NCBI GenBank assembly: GCA_020635285.1 | Contig: JACKAB010000004.1 | Location: 1 to 58,826, forward strand | DNA from: Ignavibacteriales bacterium | GTDB lineage: Bacteria > Bacteroidota > Ignavibacteria > Ignavibacteriales > Melioribacteraceae | Length of the DNA stretch: 58,826 bases | Direction: 5' to 3' | In this document: in pieces, positions 29,956-39,777 of the stretch | Position numbering within the stretch: position 1 is the first letter of the stretch | Layout of the letters: the number at the start of each line of letters is the position of its first letter | Position numbers and translations under genes: made by a program | Notes under the pieces: model-generated | What the model was told of the DNA's origin: nothing | Database searches by the model: none | What the model saw: the letters and a program-made list of their open reading frames with translations, nothing else

Positions 29956-31668
29956 ATGAAAAAATAATTTTTTTCTATTTTCATATTATTTATAAGCCAT
30001 AATATTTTTTTTCAATAAAATGGTTGGAATGAAGTTTGGAGTTTACAAAAATACCTTTTCAGGACCCAACTGGAAACTCTGACTTTGCAAGAGTATTGGC
30101 AGGTTTTGATACAGATGAGGATGGCTGGGGTGAATTTTTAACTGGATATACTGATTATGATAGCAACTATATTTTTTTTGTATGAAGCAACAGGTGATAA
30201 TTCATATGAAATGGTATGGCATTATAAATTTCCCTATAAATCTGATAGTTTTGGTATGCTGCTGCAGTTAGTGATATTGATAATAATGGAAAGGTTGAGA
30301 TAATCGTTGGCTGGGCTTCCTTGGTAGATTCTGACAATCCTAATCCACCAAGAATTTTACTTTTTGAGTGGAATGGAATAGTTGGTGAGAATAATTATGG
30401 GAGAGACAATGGTGATGGCACTTTCAATCCTACATACCAATCTAAAATGGAATTGCCTGACGACACTCAATGGAATCCCTACAGTATGGTTGTAGAAGAT
30501 ATTGATAAAGATGGCAAATATGAACTTATTTTGGGAATAAGATCTGGAGATAGAGGAAGAGAAAGTTTTTTGCTTCTGTAACTACCGGAGGTGATTTATC
30601 CGTTTTGGAAGATTTCAAATTGAATACAATTTCATCATGAGAATCTTTTGGGTTCAAATATAATGTAACACTGTTGGTGATTTAGATAATGATGGATAAT
30701 CAAGATATTGTTGAATTTGTTTGGTGGAAATTGACTTTAAGAATGTTTGAATGTACTGGAAAAAATACATATGAACACGTTAATGATCTTGACCAAATAT
30801 ATAGTTCTCAAGATATTGATTATGGCTCAGTTGATGGTGCTAGAATTGCTTGATATAAACAGGACGATGGAAAAAATGAATTTGTATATTGCGGCAGCTG
30901 AATGCTGCATAATAATTTTATTTATAATTAAAATGTAACAGATTTATTTCTGCCATTACAGCAGAAGATGTAAACCTTTTTATACCTTCCTAAACCAGTT
31001 AATCGAATGGGTAAATTATAACCGTTTAAATATGGATGTTGGATCCTGATGGTGATGGAAAAAAGATTTGATGATTTGTGGAGAGAAATGGACAAATATA
31101 TGATTTAGAATATAAAGGTTCTGGCGATCCTAGCTGAGATTCTACAAGTTGGGAATTAAGTGTGATTTTTGATGTTTTATGAATATAGCGGTTTCTCACC
31201 TGATTCTGCATCTCCAATAATATTGACCCGTCAGGTTTTTTATGGCTCATAGCTAATGATATGGATGGTGATGGTAAATCAGAATTCTATTTATAAATTA
31301 TAGAACCAATTTGATGTTTGGCCAAATGATAAATATTTCTATATTTTAGAAAATGATCAGCAACAGATGTTAAGTTAACAAACTCAAGTGAAGTTATTCA
31401 AAATAAATTTGCTTTTGATCAAAATTATCCAAATCCGTTTAATCCAACTACAACAATCAAATATTCTGTTCCGGAATCTGCTGGTTTTGTTTCATTAAAA
31501 GTATTTGATGTTTTAGGTAAAAGAAGTTGCAACTTAGTGAATGAACAAAAACAACCAGGCAATTACGAAATTAGCATTTATTGCAGAAAATTATCAAGTG
31601 GTATTTATTACTATACAATGAAAGTAAACGGTAATATGATAACGAAGAAAATGATTTTATTGAAATAA
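29956..31668 (+). pseudogene. Tandem duplicate of the secreted propeller gene with sorting domain (copy B), many lesions
   Basis: Read across all three frames this region gives a paralogue of copy A, in order: EDGWGEFLTGYTDYDSNYIF, NNGKVEIIVGWASLVDSD, WNPYSMVVEDIDKDGKYELI, GIRSGDRGRES, MFECTGKNTYEHV and the sorting domain QNYPNPFNPTTTIKYSVPES. At least a dozen one-base gains and losses interrupt it, and several are outside homopolymers (for example GATCCTAGCTGAGATTC against GATCCTGCAGATTC in copy A). The longest open piece is 30321-30581. Amino acid similarity is kept across the breaks, so either decay is recent or this near-repeat was poorly resolved in assembly. Start ATG 29956 is followed by a stop after three codons as written. 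Confidence 0.75.
31401..31668 (+). repeat. Sorting-domain repeat, copy 2
   Basis: Near-exact DNA copy of 29640-29903, with a few one-base gains or losses. It is the 3' end of the broken duplicate gene. Confidence 0.85.
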
Positions 31669-31712
31669 TAGATAGTATTGAGTTTAAGAATAAAGAATAA
31701 AATAATTTTTTG

Positions 31713-31768
31713 ACCTTCAAGGATAGGATTGAAAGTACAATTTAAAACCCTTGAAGGTTTTTATTTTT
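31713..31768 (+). terminator. Rho-independent terminator after the propeller pair
   Basis: ACCTTCAAGG (31713-31722) pairs with CCTTGAAGGT (31749-31758) across a 26-base loop, followed by TTTTATTTTT. It lies 45 bases after the duplicate gene. Confidence 0.75.
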
Positions 31769-31794
31769 AAATATTTTAATTGGTATCAATCTTT

Positions 31795-32468
31795 TTATCT
31801 TTGTTCAACCTTTCCATCTTTCATTTCTAAAACTCTATCTGCAAGTTTTACGAGCTCAGGATTATGTGTTACAATTAACAAAGTAATATCCAACTTATTT
31901 TTAATTCAATAAAAAGTTGATGAATCATCTCGCTGTTTTTTGAATCGAGGTTACCGGTTGGTTCATCTGCAAAAATAATTTTGGGACCATTAACCAAAGC
32001 TCTTGCAATTGCAACTCTCTGCTGTTCACCTCCGGAAAGTTCAGCCGGTTGATGTTCGCTTCTATTTTCTAACCCGACTAACTTTAAAGTTTCCAAACTT
32101 TTTTTCAGTGCCTCATTCTTAGAAGTTCCGTTTATCATTAAGGCAATTGCAACATTTTCTGCAGCAGTAAATTCTGGTAAAAGATGATGAAATTGATATA
32201 TAAATCCGATCGATTTATTTCTAAATTTTGATACTTCACTTTCTGAAAAACTAAAAATATTTTTATCGTCAATCTCAACAATTCCGCTATCAGGTTTATC
32301 CAATCCGCTTAAAATATGAAGCAATGTACTTTTACCGGCGCCGGAAGTTCCAACAATCATTGTAATTTCATTCTTGTTTACTGAGAGAGAAACGTCATTT
32401 AGAACTGTAATTTTTTCGTGACCTTTCTCAAACACTTTATTAAGATTAGTTGCTTTTAAAATTTCCAT
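31795..32468 (-). CDS. lolD: Lipoprotein-releasing ABC transporter ATP-binding protein, one frameshift as written
   Basis: LolD powers release of lipoproteins from the inner membrane. Motifs: Walker A VGTSGAGKSTLLHILSGLD, Q-loop IGFIYQFHHLLPEFTAAENV, signature LSGGEQQRVAIARALV, Walker B IIFADEPTGNLD. As written the frame stops at 31875; one more base in the T run at 31898-31902 restores DITLLIVTHNPELVKLADRV and the H-loop histidine, with stop at 31795. About 224 residues then, the family norm. It is the last gene of a three-gene minus-strand operon with two FtsX-type permeases, which supports the Lol assignment over a generic MacB type. Confidence 0.92.
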
Positions 32469-32474
32469 TAAAAT

Positions 32475-33701
32475 TTATTCCCATTTAAGAGCATCAATAA
32501 TTTTTGTTTTTAATGCTTGATTTGCCGGATATTTGGATGCAAAATATGAGAGAGTCAAAGACATAATTGAGACTGCAAAGATATCACTTACTCTAACTTC
32601 CATAGGCAATGTATCAATTACAAACTTACTTGCATCAAGTGGATAAATATTAAAATTGATTTGCAAATAGCAAACTAATAAACCTAAAATTAATCCAATC
32701 ACTGTTCCAAGAACTCCAATCAAAATTCCCTCGAACATAAATATTTTTTTGATTGAATTTCCCGTAACACCCATTGAACGAAGAACCCCAATGTCCTTTT
32801 TCTTTTCAAACACTGACATTGTAAGTGAACTCAAGATATTAAAAACTGCTACGGCAATTATTAACGATAACAAAATATAAGCCGCCCAGCGCTCCAATAA
32901 CATTACCCGATATAAATCTTTGTGCATATCGTACCAAGTTGTAACTTCAATTTTTTCTTCTGTAAATTTTGACAATAATTCTTCTTTAAGATTTTCAGAA
33001 TCATCCAAATCATTTAAGATTACCTCAACTCCGGAAATATTTCTTTTGAGATTTAATAATCCTTGAGCACATTCTAGCGATGTAAATGTGTATTCAAGAG
33101 CATATTGTTTATTGCTAATTTCGTAAATTCCGCTAATTATTAAACGCTTGCTCTGAGGAATTGTCATTCTTGTAATGGTTTTTTTCAGTTGATTTGCGGA
33201 TGTTGCAAAAATTGTATCGCCAACTCTTACAGATAATTGCATTGCAATTGGCCGACTTAAAATTATTTTATCGATTGAATTTTCTTTGGTCAAATCAAAT
33301 TCACCATATACTAATCTGGTTTTTATTCGGTTTGTGCTGCCGGAATCATTGAGTTCAATTCCTTTTATATTTAATATTTCAATTGATTTCTTTTTCATTA
33401 AAATTACTTTGCCTTCAGCATAGGGGGCAAAGGATTTCACATCACTGGAACCGGCTAAATATTTTTCTATCTCTATTAAATCATCTGGGTTATTTGTAAG
33501 TGAAGTAATTCTAACATGTGGATCAAAATTAATTAGCATTTTGGTTACAAGAGAACCAAATCCATTAAAAACAGAGAGCACAATAATTAAAGCTGCAACT
33601 CCAATTGTAACTCCAATTGTTGAAATAATTGAAATTACAGAAATAAAATTTAATCTGTGTTTCGATCGTAAATATTTTTTTGCAATAAAGTATTCTAACA
33701 T
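32475..33701 (-). CDS. LolC/LolE-type lipoprotein-releasing permease
   Basis: 408 residues, intact. One N-terminal membrane helix (LNFISVISIISTIGVTIGVA, continuing ALIIVLSVFNGF), a periplasmic domain of about 220 residues, then three helices at the C-terminus (YILLSLIIAVAVFNILSSLT, FMFEGILIGVLGTVIGLILG, and a last one). EKKKDIGVLRSMGVTGNSIK is the coupling region that contacts the ATPase. This is the LolC/E FtsX topology. It starts two bases after the neighbouring permease ends and sits six bases before lolD. I cannot say which permease is C and which is E. Confidence 0.9.
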   Translation of the reverse strand: MLEYFIAKKYLRSKHRLNFISVISIISTIGVTIGVAALIIVLSVFNGFGSLVTKMLINFDPHVRITSLTNNPDDLIEIEKYLAGSSDVKSFAPYAEGKVILMKKKSIEILNIKGIELNDSGSTNRIKTRLVYGEFDLTKENSIDKIILSRPIAMQLSVRVGDTIFATSANQLKKTITRMTIPQSKRLIISGIYEISNKQYALEYTFTSLECAQGLLNLKRNISGVEVILNDLDDSENLKEELLSKFTEEKIEVTTWYDMHKDLYRVMLLERWAAYILLSLIIAVAVFNILSSLTMSVFEKKKDIGVLRSMGVTGNSIKKIFMFEGILIGVLGTVIGLILGLLVCYLQINFNIYPLDASKFVIDTLPMEVRVSDIFAVSIMSLTLSYFASKYPANQALKTKIIDALKWE

Positions 33702-33703
33702 AA

Positions 33704-34923
33704 TCAGTTAAATTTAATTGCAGTTATTGGTTGAATTCTTGACGCAATATAACTTGGTATTAACGCTGCAAAAAACGCCAAAGCTAATCCCACTGCGGAA
33801 ATTAGGACATACATCCTTAAATCAATAAAAATTGGAACAGCTGACAAATAATAAATTTGTTCCGGAAGGGAAATAATTTTATAAGTATTTTGAAGCCAGC
33901 TTAAAATGAATGCAAACATATTACCTAATAAAATTCCTACTCCAGCAAGGAATAATCCTTGAAAAACAAAAATTAAAACTATTTGCTTGCCTGTGGCACC
34001 CAAGGATTTTAAAACTCCAATTGCTTCAGTTTTTTGAATTATTAACATTAATAATGCGCCGACAATATTAAAAACCGCAACTATGATTATTAGTCCAAGT
34101 ACTATTGGTATTGGTTTTTGCTGAAGTTCCAGCCAAGTGAAAATGTGTTTATTAATATCTCTATAAGATCTAACATAATATGGATAGGGAAGTAAATCTT
34201 GCAGCAAATTTTTGGTTGAATCAATCTCAGAAATATTTTTTAGATTGATATTATAGCCGGTAACTTGATCATTAATCTCAAATAGATTTTTAGCAGTAGA
34301 AAAATTAATGTAGGCAAAAATATCATCGTATTCAGCCATTCCGCTTTCATATACTCCGCTAACTTTAAATTGTTCAATAAGAGGAAGATTTGTGACAGAA
34401 GGTGATTCATCATTATTTAGAGCAATTATACTAACTAAATCATTGATCTCAACTTTTAGTTTTGCAGCTAATTTTTTGCCTAAAATAATATTGTACTTAT
34501 CTTGGGAAATATTAAGATTTCCTTCAACCAAAATTCTATTAAGAGATGATTCTGCATAGCTGGAATCGATTCCAGTTAAAATTATTCCATCAGCAAAATC
34601 ACTTTTTGTGATTAATACTTTTTAGAAATATAAGGTGAAAAAGAGGCGTATTGATTCTTAATTTTGTCTTTAATTTTTTCTGAAGTTGAATTAAAGTCTT
34701 TCAAATTCCTATCACCATATCCACTAATATTAATGTGGGCATTAAATTTTATGATATTCTCGCTTACTGTTTTATCAAATCCGCTTAAAATTGAAATTGC
34801 CATAATTAAAACAGTTACTCCAAGTGCAATTCCTGCAATAGTTATAACAGAAATAAGTGATAAAAAATTAACACTTTTTTTGGATCGGATGTATCTGGAA
34901 GCAATTTGAAATGAAAATTTCAT
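33704..34923 (-). CDS. Second LolC/LolE-type permease, one frameshift as written
   Basis: First gene of the Lol operon. The N-terminal part (34612-34923, MKFSFQIASRYIRSKKSVNF, then SLISVITIAGIALGVTVLIM) and the C-terminal part (to 33704) are in different frames. One more base in the plus-strand T run near 34618-34622 joins ISKKVLITKSDFADGIILTG. The C-terminus has three helices and the coupling motif IQKTEAIGVLKSLGATGKQI. With the 32475 gene it would form the heterodimeric membrane part of LolCDE. About 406 residues once repaired. No clear ribosome-binding site precedes the ATG. Confidence 0.88.
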
Positions 34924-35108
34924 TAAGTAAATTTTAGTTTATAAATATTTCGTTAGTATAAAAATGCCAGCATACTAAAAAAGCATAAATTGAATTTAAT
35001 GATTCTTTTTAATGCAATATTAAAGATTCTGATAAAATCATATATTTATTATGACAAAAAGAAAGATATAAATATATGGAATAAGATTGAAAATAATTAT
35101 TTCTCTAA

Positions 35109-35137
35109 TTGACATTAAACCAATAAACTAATAAATT
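35109..35137 (+). promoter_or_regulatory. Possible sigma-70-like promoter of the tRNA operon
   Basis: TTGACA (35109-35114) is followed after 17 bases by TAAATT, a four-of-six match to a -10 box. It is about 70 bases upstream of tRNA-Pro. In AT-rich DNA such pairs arise often, and promoters in this phylum may differ. Confidence 0.3.
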
Positions 35138-35207
35138 TACCTTCTAAATTTTTTAAAAGTTCTTTAAAAATCTGAAAAAATAAAACTATTCTTGTATGGG
35201 CAAAATA

Positions 35208-35282
35208 CGGGGCGTAGCGTAGTCCGGTTATCGCGCCTGCTTTGGGAGCAGGAGGTCGCAGGTTCGAATCCTGCCGCCCCGA
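35208..35282 (+). tRNA. tRNA-Pro (UGG)
   Basis: Acceptor CGGGGCG pairs with CGCCCCG. The anticodon loop TTTGGGA within CTGC-TTTGGGA-GCAG reads TGG. T-loop TTCGAAT. Discriminator A. First of four tRNAs in one cluster. Confidence 0.95.
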
Positions 35283-35314
35283 CTATTAAGCGGTTTCGCT
35301 TGATTTTCTTGAAT

Positions 35315-35388
35315 GCGCCCGTAGCTCAATCGGATAGAGCAACAGCCTTCTAAGCTGTAGGTTAGTGGTTCGAGTCCACTCGGGCGTA
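35315..35388 (+). tRNA. tRNA-Arg (UCU)
   Basis: Acceptor GCGCCCG pairs with CGGGCGT. The anticodon loop CTTCTAA within CAGC-CTTCTAA-GCTG reads TCT. T-loop TTCGAGT. Confidence 0.95.
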
Positions 35389-35470
35389 CAAAAGTTAGTA
35401 TCGAAAATTCAATTATTTTTTCTTAACTTTTAGAACCGAATTGGATTTTTGAATTTACAGTTTTTTTTAT

Positions 35471-35545
35471 GGTGGGCGTAGCTCAGTTGGTTAGAGCGTC
35501 TGGTTGTGGCCCAGAAGGTCGTGGGTTCAAATCCCATCGCTTACC
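35471..35545 (+). tRNA. tRNA-His (GUG)
   Basis: The anticodon loop TTGTGGC reads GTG. The extra 5' G at 35471 can pair with the C discriminator at 35545, the G-1:C73 pair that identifies tRNA-His. Acceptor GTGGGCG pairs with CGCTTAC using two G-U pairs. Confidence 0.93.
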
Positions 35546-35565
35546 CACAAAATTTTATTCGATTA

Positions 35566-35637
35566 GGCCCCATCGTCTAATGGTTAGGACCTCGCCCTTT
35601 CACGGCGGTAATAGGGGTTCGAATCCCCTTGGGGTCA
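35566..35637 (+). tRNA. tRNA-Glu (UUC)
   Basis: The 5' half GGCCCCATCGTCTAATGG is typical of tRNA-Glu. The anticodon loop CTTTCAC within CGCC-CTTTCAC-GGCG reads TTC. T-loop TTCGAAT. Last tRNA before the terminator. Confidence 0.95.
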
Positions 35638-35644
35638 CACAGAA

Positions 35645-35676
35645 AGCCTTGATGCAAATCAGGGCTTTTTTTTTTT
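35645..35676 (+). terminator. Rho-independent terminator of the tRNA operon
   Basis: AGCCTTGAT pairs with ATCAGGGCT (one G-U) around a GCAA tetraloop and is followed by eleven or more T. It ends the Pro-Arg-His-Glu transcript. Confidence 0.95.
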
Positions 35677-35865
35677 GCAATTTTGTTCTTCAGCATGTTG
35701 TTAATCAGTTTTAGCTTTGGTTATTACTGCAATTGAAGTTGGTAAATTTTATGTAATCTTCACATTTTTCTAATCCAGTACAAATCATATCTAAATAAAA
35801 TCTGTTGATTTATAGTTATAATATTTTGTATATTTTTGAAACTTACATTTATACTAAATGCGCTA

Positions 35866-36708
35866 ATGAACTCGACTGAATTTTTAAAATATACAGATCT
35901 ATTTGATAATTTTTCTGATTATCCATTATATTTGCCTTTAAATGATACATACGAATCAGATCCCTCAATTAATAAGCCTTTCCTTTCATCTCTTTTATTC
36001 TATTATAAGCTTTTAAGAGTAGTTAAGTTTTCTAATTGGGAAACAAAACAAAAACTTTATAACCGGTATAATTGGGTTGCTTCTTCTTTGGCAATTTTGC
36101 GTTTAACGGAAAGTGTGGGAATTAAAGTTAGCGTAAAAGGAATGAAAAATATTTCCAGTTTTGAGGGACCTGCTGTGATAATTGGAAATCATATGAGCAC
36201 TTTGGAAACTCTGCTTCTGCCTTCTTTTATTCAACCTGTAAAAAAAGTGATTTACGTAATTAAAAAAGAATTGGCTGATTTTCCATTATTCGGACCAGTT
36301 GCTACTGCCCGTTATCCAATAGTCGTTGGCAGAGAAAATCCGCGAGAAGACTTAAAAATAGTCATGGATAAAGGTTCGGAATATCTACAGAAAGGTTACT
36401 GTATTATTATTTTTCCGCAAAAAACCCGTTCTGCAATTTTTGATAAATCATCCTTTAATTCACTTGGAATTAAATTAGCTAAAAAAAATAATGTACCGGT
36501 TATTCCTTTAGCTTTGGTAACGGATGCCTGGGGAAATGGAAAATTAATTAAAGAATTTGGAAAAATTGATACAAACAAAAAAGTTTATTTTGAATTTGGA
36601 GAACCATTAACGGTTGAGGGTAACGGAAGCGAACAACATCAAAAAGTTATAGATTTTATTGAGAATAATTTTAAAAAATGGGGCAGAAACGATTTAATTA
36701 AACACTAA
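35866..36708 (+). CDS. PlsC-type acyltransferase (1-acyl-glycerol-3-phosphate acyltransferase-like)
   Basis: About 280 residues. A lead region is followed by the acyltransferase core: IIGNHMSTLETLLLPSF (block I), IKKELADFPLFGPVATARYP (block II), GYCIIIFPQKTRSAIFDKSS (block III) and VPVIPLALVTDAWGNGK (block IV). In block I the usual HxxxxD reads H-M-S-T-L-E, so Glu replaces Asp, and block III has QKTRS for EGTRS. Both are seen in a divergent PlsC subgroup, and the enzyme may use a different acceptor. I start at ATG 35866; an in-frame TTG lies upstream at 35836. Predicted to act at the inner membrane in lipid synthesis. Monocistronic. Confidence 0.82.
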   Translation: MNSTEFLKYTDLFDNFSDYPLYLPLNDTYESDPSINKPFLSSLLFYYKLLRVVKFSNWETKQKLYNRYNWVASSLAILRLTESVGIKVSVKGMKNISSFEGPAVIIGNHMSTLETLLLPSFIQPVKKVIYVIKKELADFPLFGPVATARYPIVVGRENPREDLKIVMDKGSEYLQKGYCIIIFPQKTRSAIFDKSSFNSLGIKLAKKNNVPVIPLALVTDAWGNGKLIKEFGKIDTNKKVYFEFGEPLTVEGNGSEQHQKVIDFIENNFKKWGRNDLIKH

Positions 36709-36830
36709 TTCCGAATCTCAAACTTTCCGTAAAATAATACATGTAAGAAAAAGTATTTCCATCATTTTTTGCATAATAACGCAACTTTTTATATATTCAA
36801 CAGATTTTTTAAAATAAAATATTAAAACTT

Positions 36831-37772
36831 ATGAAAATTATTAAGCCGAAAAAATTAAACAAAAATGATGTAATCGGAATAGTTTCTCCTGCTTCTTCAC
36901 CAGATCATTATGAAGCAATTGAAAATGGTGTAAAGTATTTAGAAGGAATAGGTTACAGAGTTAAAATTGGTAAAAATGTTGGTAAAAAACATGGATATTT
37001 AGCTGGAAGTGATGAGGAAAGATTAGATGATTTACACAAAATGTTTGCTGATAAAGAAGTAAAGGCAATATTTTCTTTAAGAGGCGGTTACGGTTCGGGC
37101 AGACTTTTAGATAAACTAAATTTTCCATTAATCAAGAAAAATCCTAAAGTTTTAGTTGGTTATAGTGATATTACAGCCTTACAAATGGCAATATTTAATA
37201 AAACCGGACTAGTAACTTTTGCCGGACCAATGGTTGCTACAGATTTTTCAGGCGAAGTAAATAAATTTGCCGAAGAGAATTTTTGGAACGTTTTAACCAA
37301 CAGTAAGAAAATTGGAAAAATTTATAATCCACAAAAAGAGAAATTCTATATACTTAATTCCGGAAGAGGAGAAGGTAAACTTCTAGGTGGCAATTTAGCT
37401 TTGGTAAATTCACTTATGGGAACGCCATATTTGCCAAAATTTAAAGACTCAATTTTATTACTTGAAGACATTGGAGAAGAACCTTATAGAGTTGACCGAC
37501 TTTTGAATCAATTAAAACTTGCTAATGTATTTGCCGATGTAAATGGAATAATTCTAGGCAGATTTGTTGACTGTTATACAAAAGATAAAACAAATGACGC
37601 AATTAAACTGAATGAAGTTATTGAACATTATCTAAGCCCTTTAAAAATTCCTGTTATTTATAATTTTAGTCATGGACATATTAAAGACAATCTAACAATT
37701 CCTTTTGGTATAAACTGTAAACTTAATGCTTCAAGAGGCTTTGTTGAATTTACTGAAAGTGCAGTAAGCTAA
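36831..37772 (+). CDS. S66 family LD-carboxypeptidase (LdcA/MccF-like)
   Basis: 313 residues, intact, with no signal peptide, so cytoplasmic. Motifs: IGIVSPASSPDHYEAIENGV, AGSDEERLDDLHKMFADKEV, IFSLRGGYGSGRLLDKLNF, the nucleophile serine in VLVGYSDITALQMAIF, and the C-terminal LLEDIGEEPYRVDRLLNQL and FSHGHIKDNLTIPFG that hold the catalytic Glu and His. Family members cut the L,D-bond of recycled murein tetrapeptides, or the amide of microcin C-type compounds. Murein recycling is the more likely role because no antibiotic cluster is near. Confidence 0.93.
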   Translation: MKIIKPKKLNKNDVIGIVSPASSPDHYEAIENGVKYLEGIGYRVKIGKNVGKKHGYLAGSDEERLDDLHKMFADKEVKAIFSLRGGYGSGRLLDKLNFPLIKKNPKVLVGYSDITALQMAIFNKTGLVTFAGPMVATDFSGEVNKFAEENFWNVLTNSKKIGKIYNPQKEKFYILNSGRGEGKLLGGNLALVNSLMGTPYLPKFKDSILLLEDIGEEPYRVDRLLNQLKLANVFADVNGIILGRFVDCYTKDKTNDAIKLNEVIEHYLSPLKIPVIYNFSHGHIKDNLTIPFGINCKLNASRGFVEFTESAVS

Positions 37773-38159
37773 AATAGACAACAATCACCTAATTTGAGAT
37801 TGAAAGAACCAATTGTCAAGTAGATCTAAATTTTTATTTGCTTATCTAATCTAGATCAAGCATCATTTTGTTTAATAATTCATTTCCCTAAATCAAAATC
37901 CTAATAAGACTTCCGATCTTAAATTCTCTATTTTAGGAATAATTGAATTGTAATTGAGGATTTTGTAAATAATTCTAACAATAAAATAGCCAAGCATTTT
38001 TTCAAATTTGATTCTTAATTGCTGAAAACTGCTCATTTTATTTATTTTTTACTCTTTTTATACGGCTGGTAAAAAAAATATAACAATTATTTTCAATATT
38101 CATTTATGGTATATTTCTTGATGTTTTTACTAAGTGCATAATTTCAAAGAAAGTTTTAA
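37773..38159. other. Gene-free spacer
   Basis: 387 bases, AT-rich, with stops in all frames. I see no RNA gene, strong hairpin or repeat in it. It presumably holds the promoter of the downstream radical SAM gene. Confidence 0.5.
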
Positions 38160-39118
38160 ATGAACCTGTTGGAAATTTTAAACCGAAGTGAGTTCTCAAA
38201 AGATGAAATTCTATATCTTTTAAGTTTAGAGAACAAAGACGAGTTGACTCTGCTTTTTTCAAAAGCAAGGGCAGTTAAACAATTATACCTTGGCAGATTT
38301 AGAAGTAAAATTGCATCAATTCAATTTTCTAATAATTGCGAAAATAATTGTCTTTATTGTGAATTGCGTGAAGATAATATTTCTAAGCAAAGATTTAGAA
38401 TGCAGCCGGATGAAATTTTACAAAAATAAAAATAATTGTTGGCAACAATATCAATAATATAATCTTGCAATCTGGCTCAGATAGTTTTTATGATACCGAC
38501 ATGATTGCATATTTAATCTATAAAATTAAAAAAGAACACGATATCAAAATTACCCTTAATCTTTTACAGCGTGGATTTGATGAATACCGTGCTTGGAAAT
38601 TTGCCGGTGCAGATAATTATTTGCTAAAATTTAACACATCCAACAAAGATAATTTTTCAGTTTTTAACAGAGATAATAAACTTGAAGATAGAATAAATCA
38701 TATTAAGTATCTTAAAAGAATTGGTTATGAAGTTTGCACAGGAAGTATAGTTGGTCTTCCAAATCAAAGTATTGAAGATATTGCGAATGATTTATTATTG
38801 CTGAAACAATTTATACCGGAGATGATATGCAATACTCCTTTTGTTCCGCATTATTTCCCTAGATTTAAAAATGTGCCCCAGATTGAACTAAGTTTAATGA
38901 TGAAAATTATTTCAATAACCAGATTATTACAAAAAAAATCTGATATAATTATTTCCGATTCGAATGATTTCTTTAATGTTAATCAGAAGAAAGAGCTATT
39001 TGAAGTTGGTGCTAATACACTTTTATTAGAATATACGGGCAACGATTCAAAGAATAAAGATGATTTCTACAAATTTGAGCCAAGAAATATTTCAGCAAAA
39101 GGTAAAATAGTAAATTGA
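38160..39118 (+). CDS. HydE-like radical SAM protein, one frameshift as written
   Basis: The N-terminal frame (38160-38429) holds the radical SAM cluster motif CxxxCxxC as CENNCLYC in IQFSNNCENNCLYCELREDN. The second frame (to 39118) continues IIVGNNINNIILQSGSDSFY, ITLNLLQRGFDEYRAWKFAG, ADNYLLKFNT, YEVCTGSIVGLPNQSIEDIA and CNTPFVPHYFPR. This order fits HydE, the [FeFe]-hydrogenase maturase, or the related PylB/BioB group; HydE is the closest by eye. One more A at 38425-38429 joins the halves. Repaired length about 319, slightly short for HydE. No hydF, hydG or hydrogenase gene is in the window, so its role is open. Confidence 0.78.
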
Positions 39119-39202
39119 TTTTCCTTTCATAAAATTCAAAACTTTAATAACATTCCTATTGTAATTTTTTTTAGATTCTAAAAACCAAATTAAGGCTGAT
39201 TT

Positions 39203-39703
39203 ATGAAATCCATTAAATTTGTTGCTATTGCAATTTTCTCAGTTATTTTAACATTTTGTAGTAATAAAAACGAAAACCAAGTATTTACCGAAGCCCAAAA
39301 TCTTATAGCCTCAGAAAAGTATGATGAAGCAGTTATAAAGTTTGAAGAAGTTGTAAATGAATTTCCCAAAAGTGCGAAAGCCGACTCTTCATTATTTGAA
39401 GTCGCAAAACTTTATCAAGGGCAAGTTATAAAAAACTTAAGACCAAAAGAATCGTTAAAAAAAGCAGTAGAGACTTATAAAAAAGTTTTTGCAGATTATC
39501 CAAATTCAAAATTGGCAGAAAGTTCAATATTTATGGCAGGATTTATTTTAGCGAATGAGTTAAAAGAATTTAAAGAAGCCGGAAAGATGTACAATTTATA
39601 TATCCAAAAATATCCAAATGGCGAGCTTGCCGATGATGCAAAAATTGAATTGCAGAATTTAGGCAAATCCCCAGAAGAGATTCTTAGTCATAAAAGTATT
39701 TAA
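39203..39703 (+). CDS. Tetratricopeptide lipoprotein (BamD/YbgF-like)
   Basis: 166 residues, intact. A lipoprotein-type signal (FVAIAIFSVILTFCSNKN) is present, though the residue before Cys is Phe, which is unusual. Three TPR-like repeats follow, with the pattern YDEAVIKFEEVVNEFPKSA, SLKKAVETYKKVFADYPNS and FKEAGKMYNLYIQKYPNGE, as in BamD and YbgF. A scaffold role in outer-membrane assembly is plausible, but BamD is longer (about 245), so this is more likely an uncharacterised TPR lipoprotein. Confidence 0.78.
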   Translation: MKSIKFVAIAIFSVILTFCSNKNENQVFTEAQNLIASEKYDEAVIKFEEVVNEFPKSAKADSSLFEVAKLYQGQVIKNLRPKESLKKAVETYKKVFADYPNSKLAESSIFMAGFILANELKEFKEAGKMYNLYIQKYPNGELADDAKIELQNLGKSPEEILSHKSI

Positions 39704-39777
39704 TGCAAATAACCTTTTGTATACTTAATAGTATTAATTATTAATATCTTATTTTTGTCCCGTGTTTCTGAGACTAC

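Noticed and set aside
35469..35714. An open frame of 81 codons over tRNA-His and tRNA-Glu
   Set aside because: It is the translation of tRNA genes (AQLVRASGCGPEGRGFKSHR is a well-known tRNA artefact), not a protein gene.
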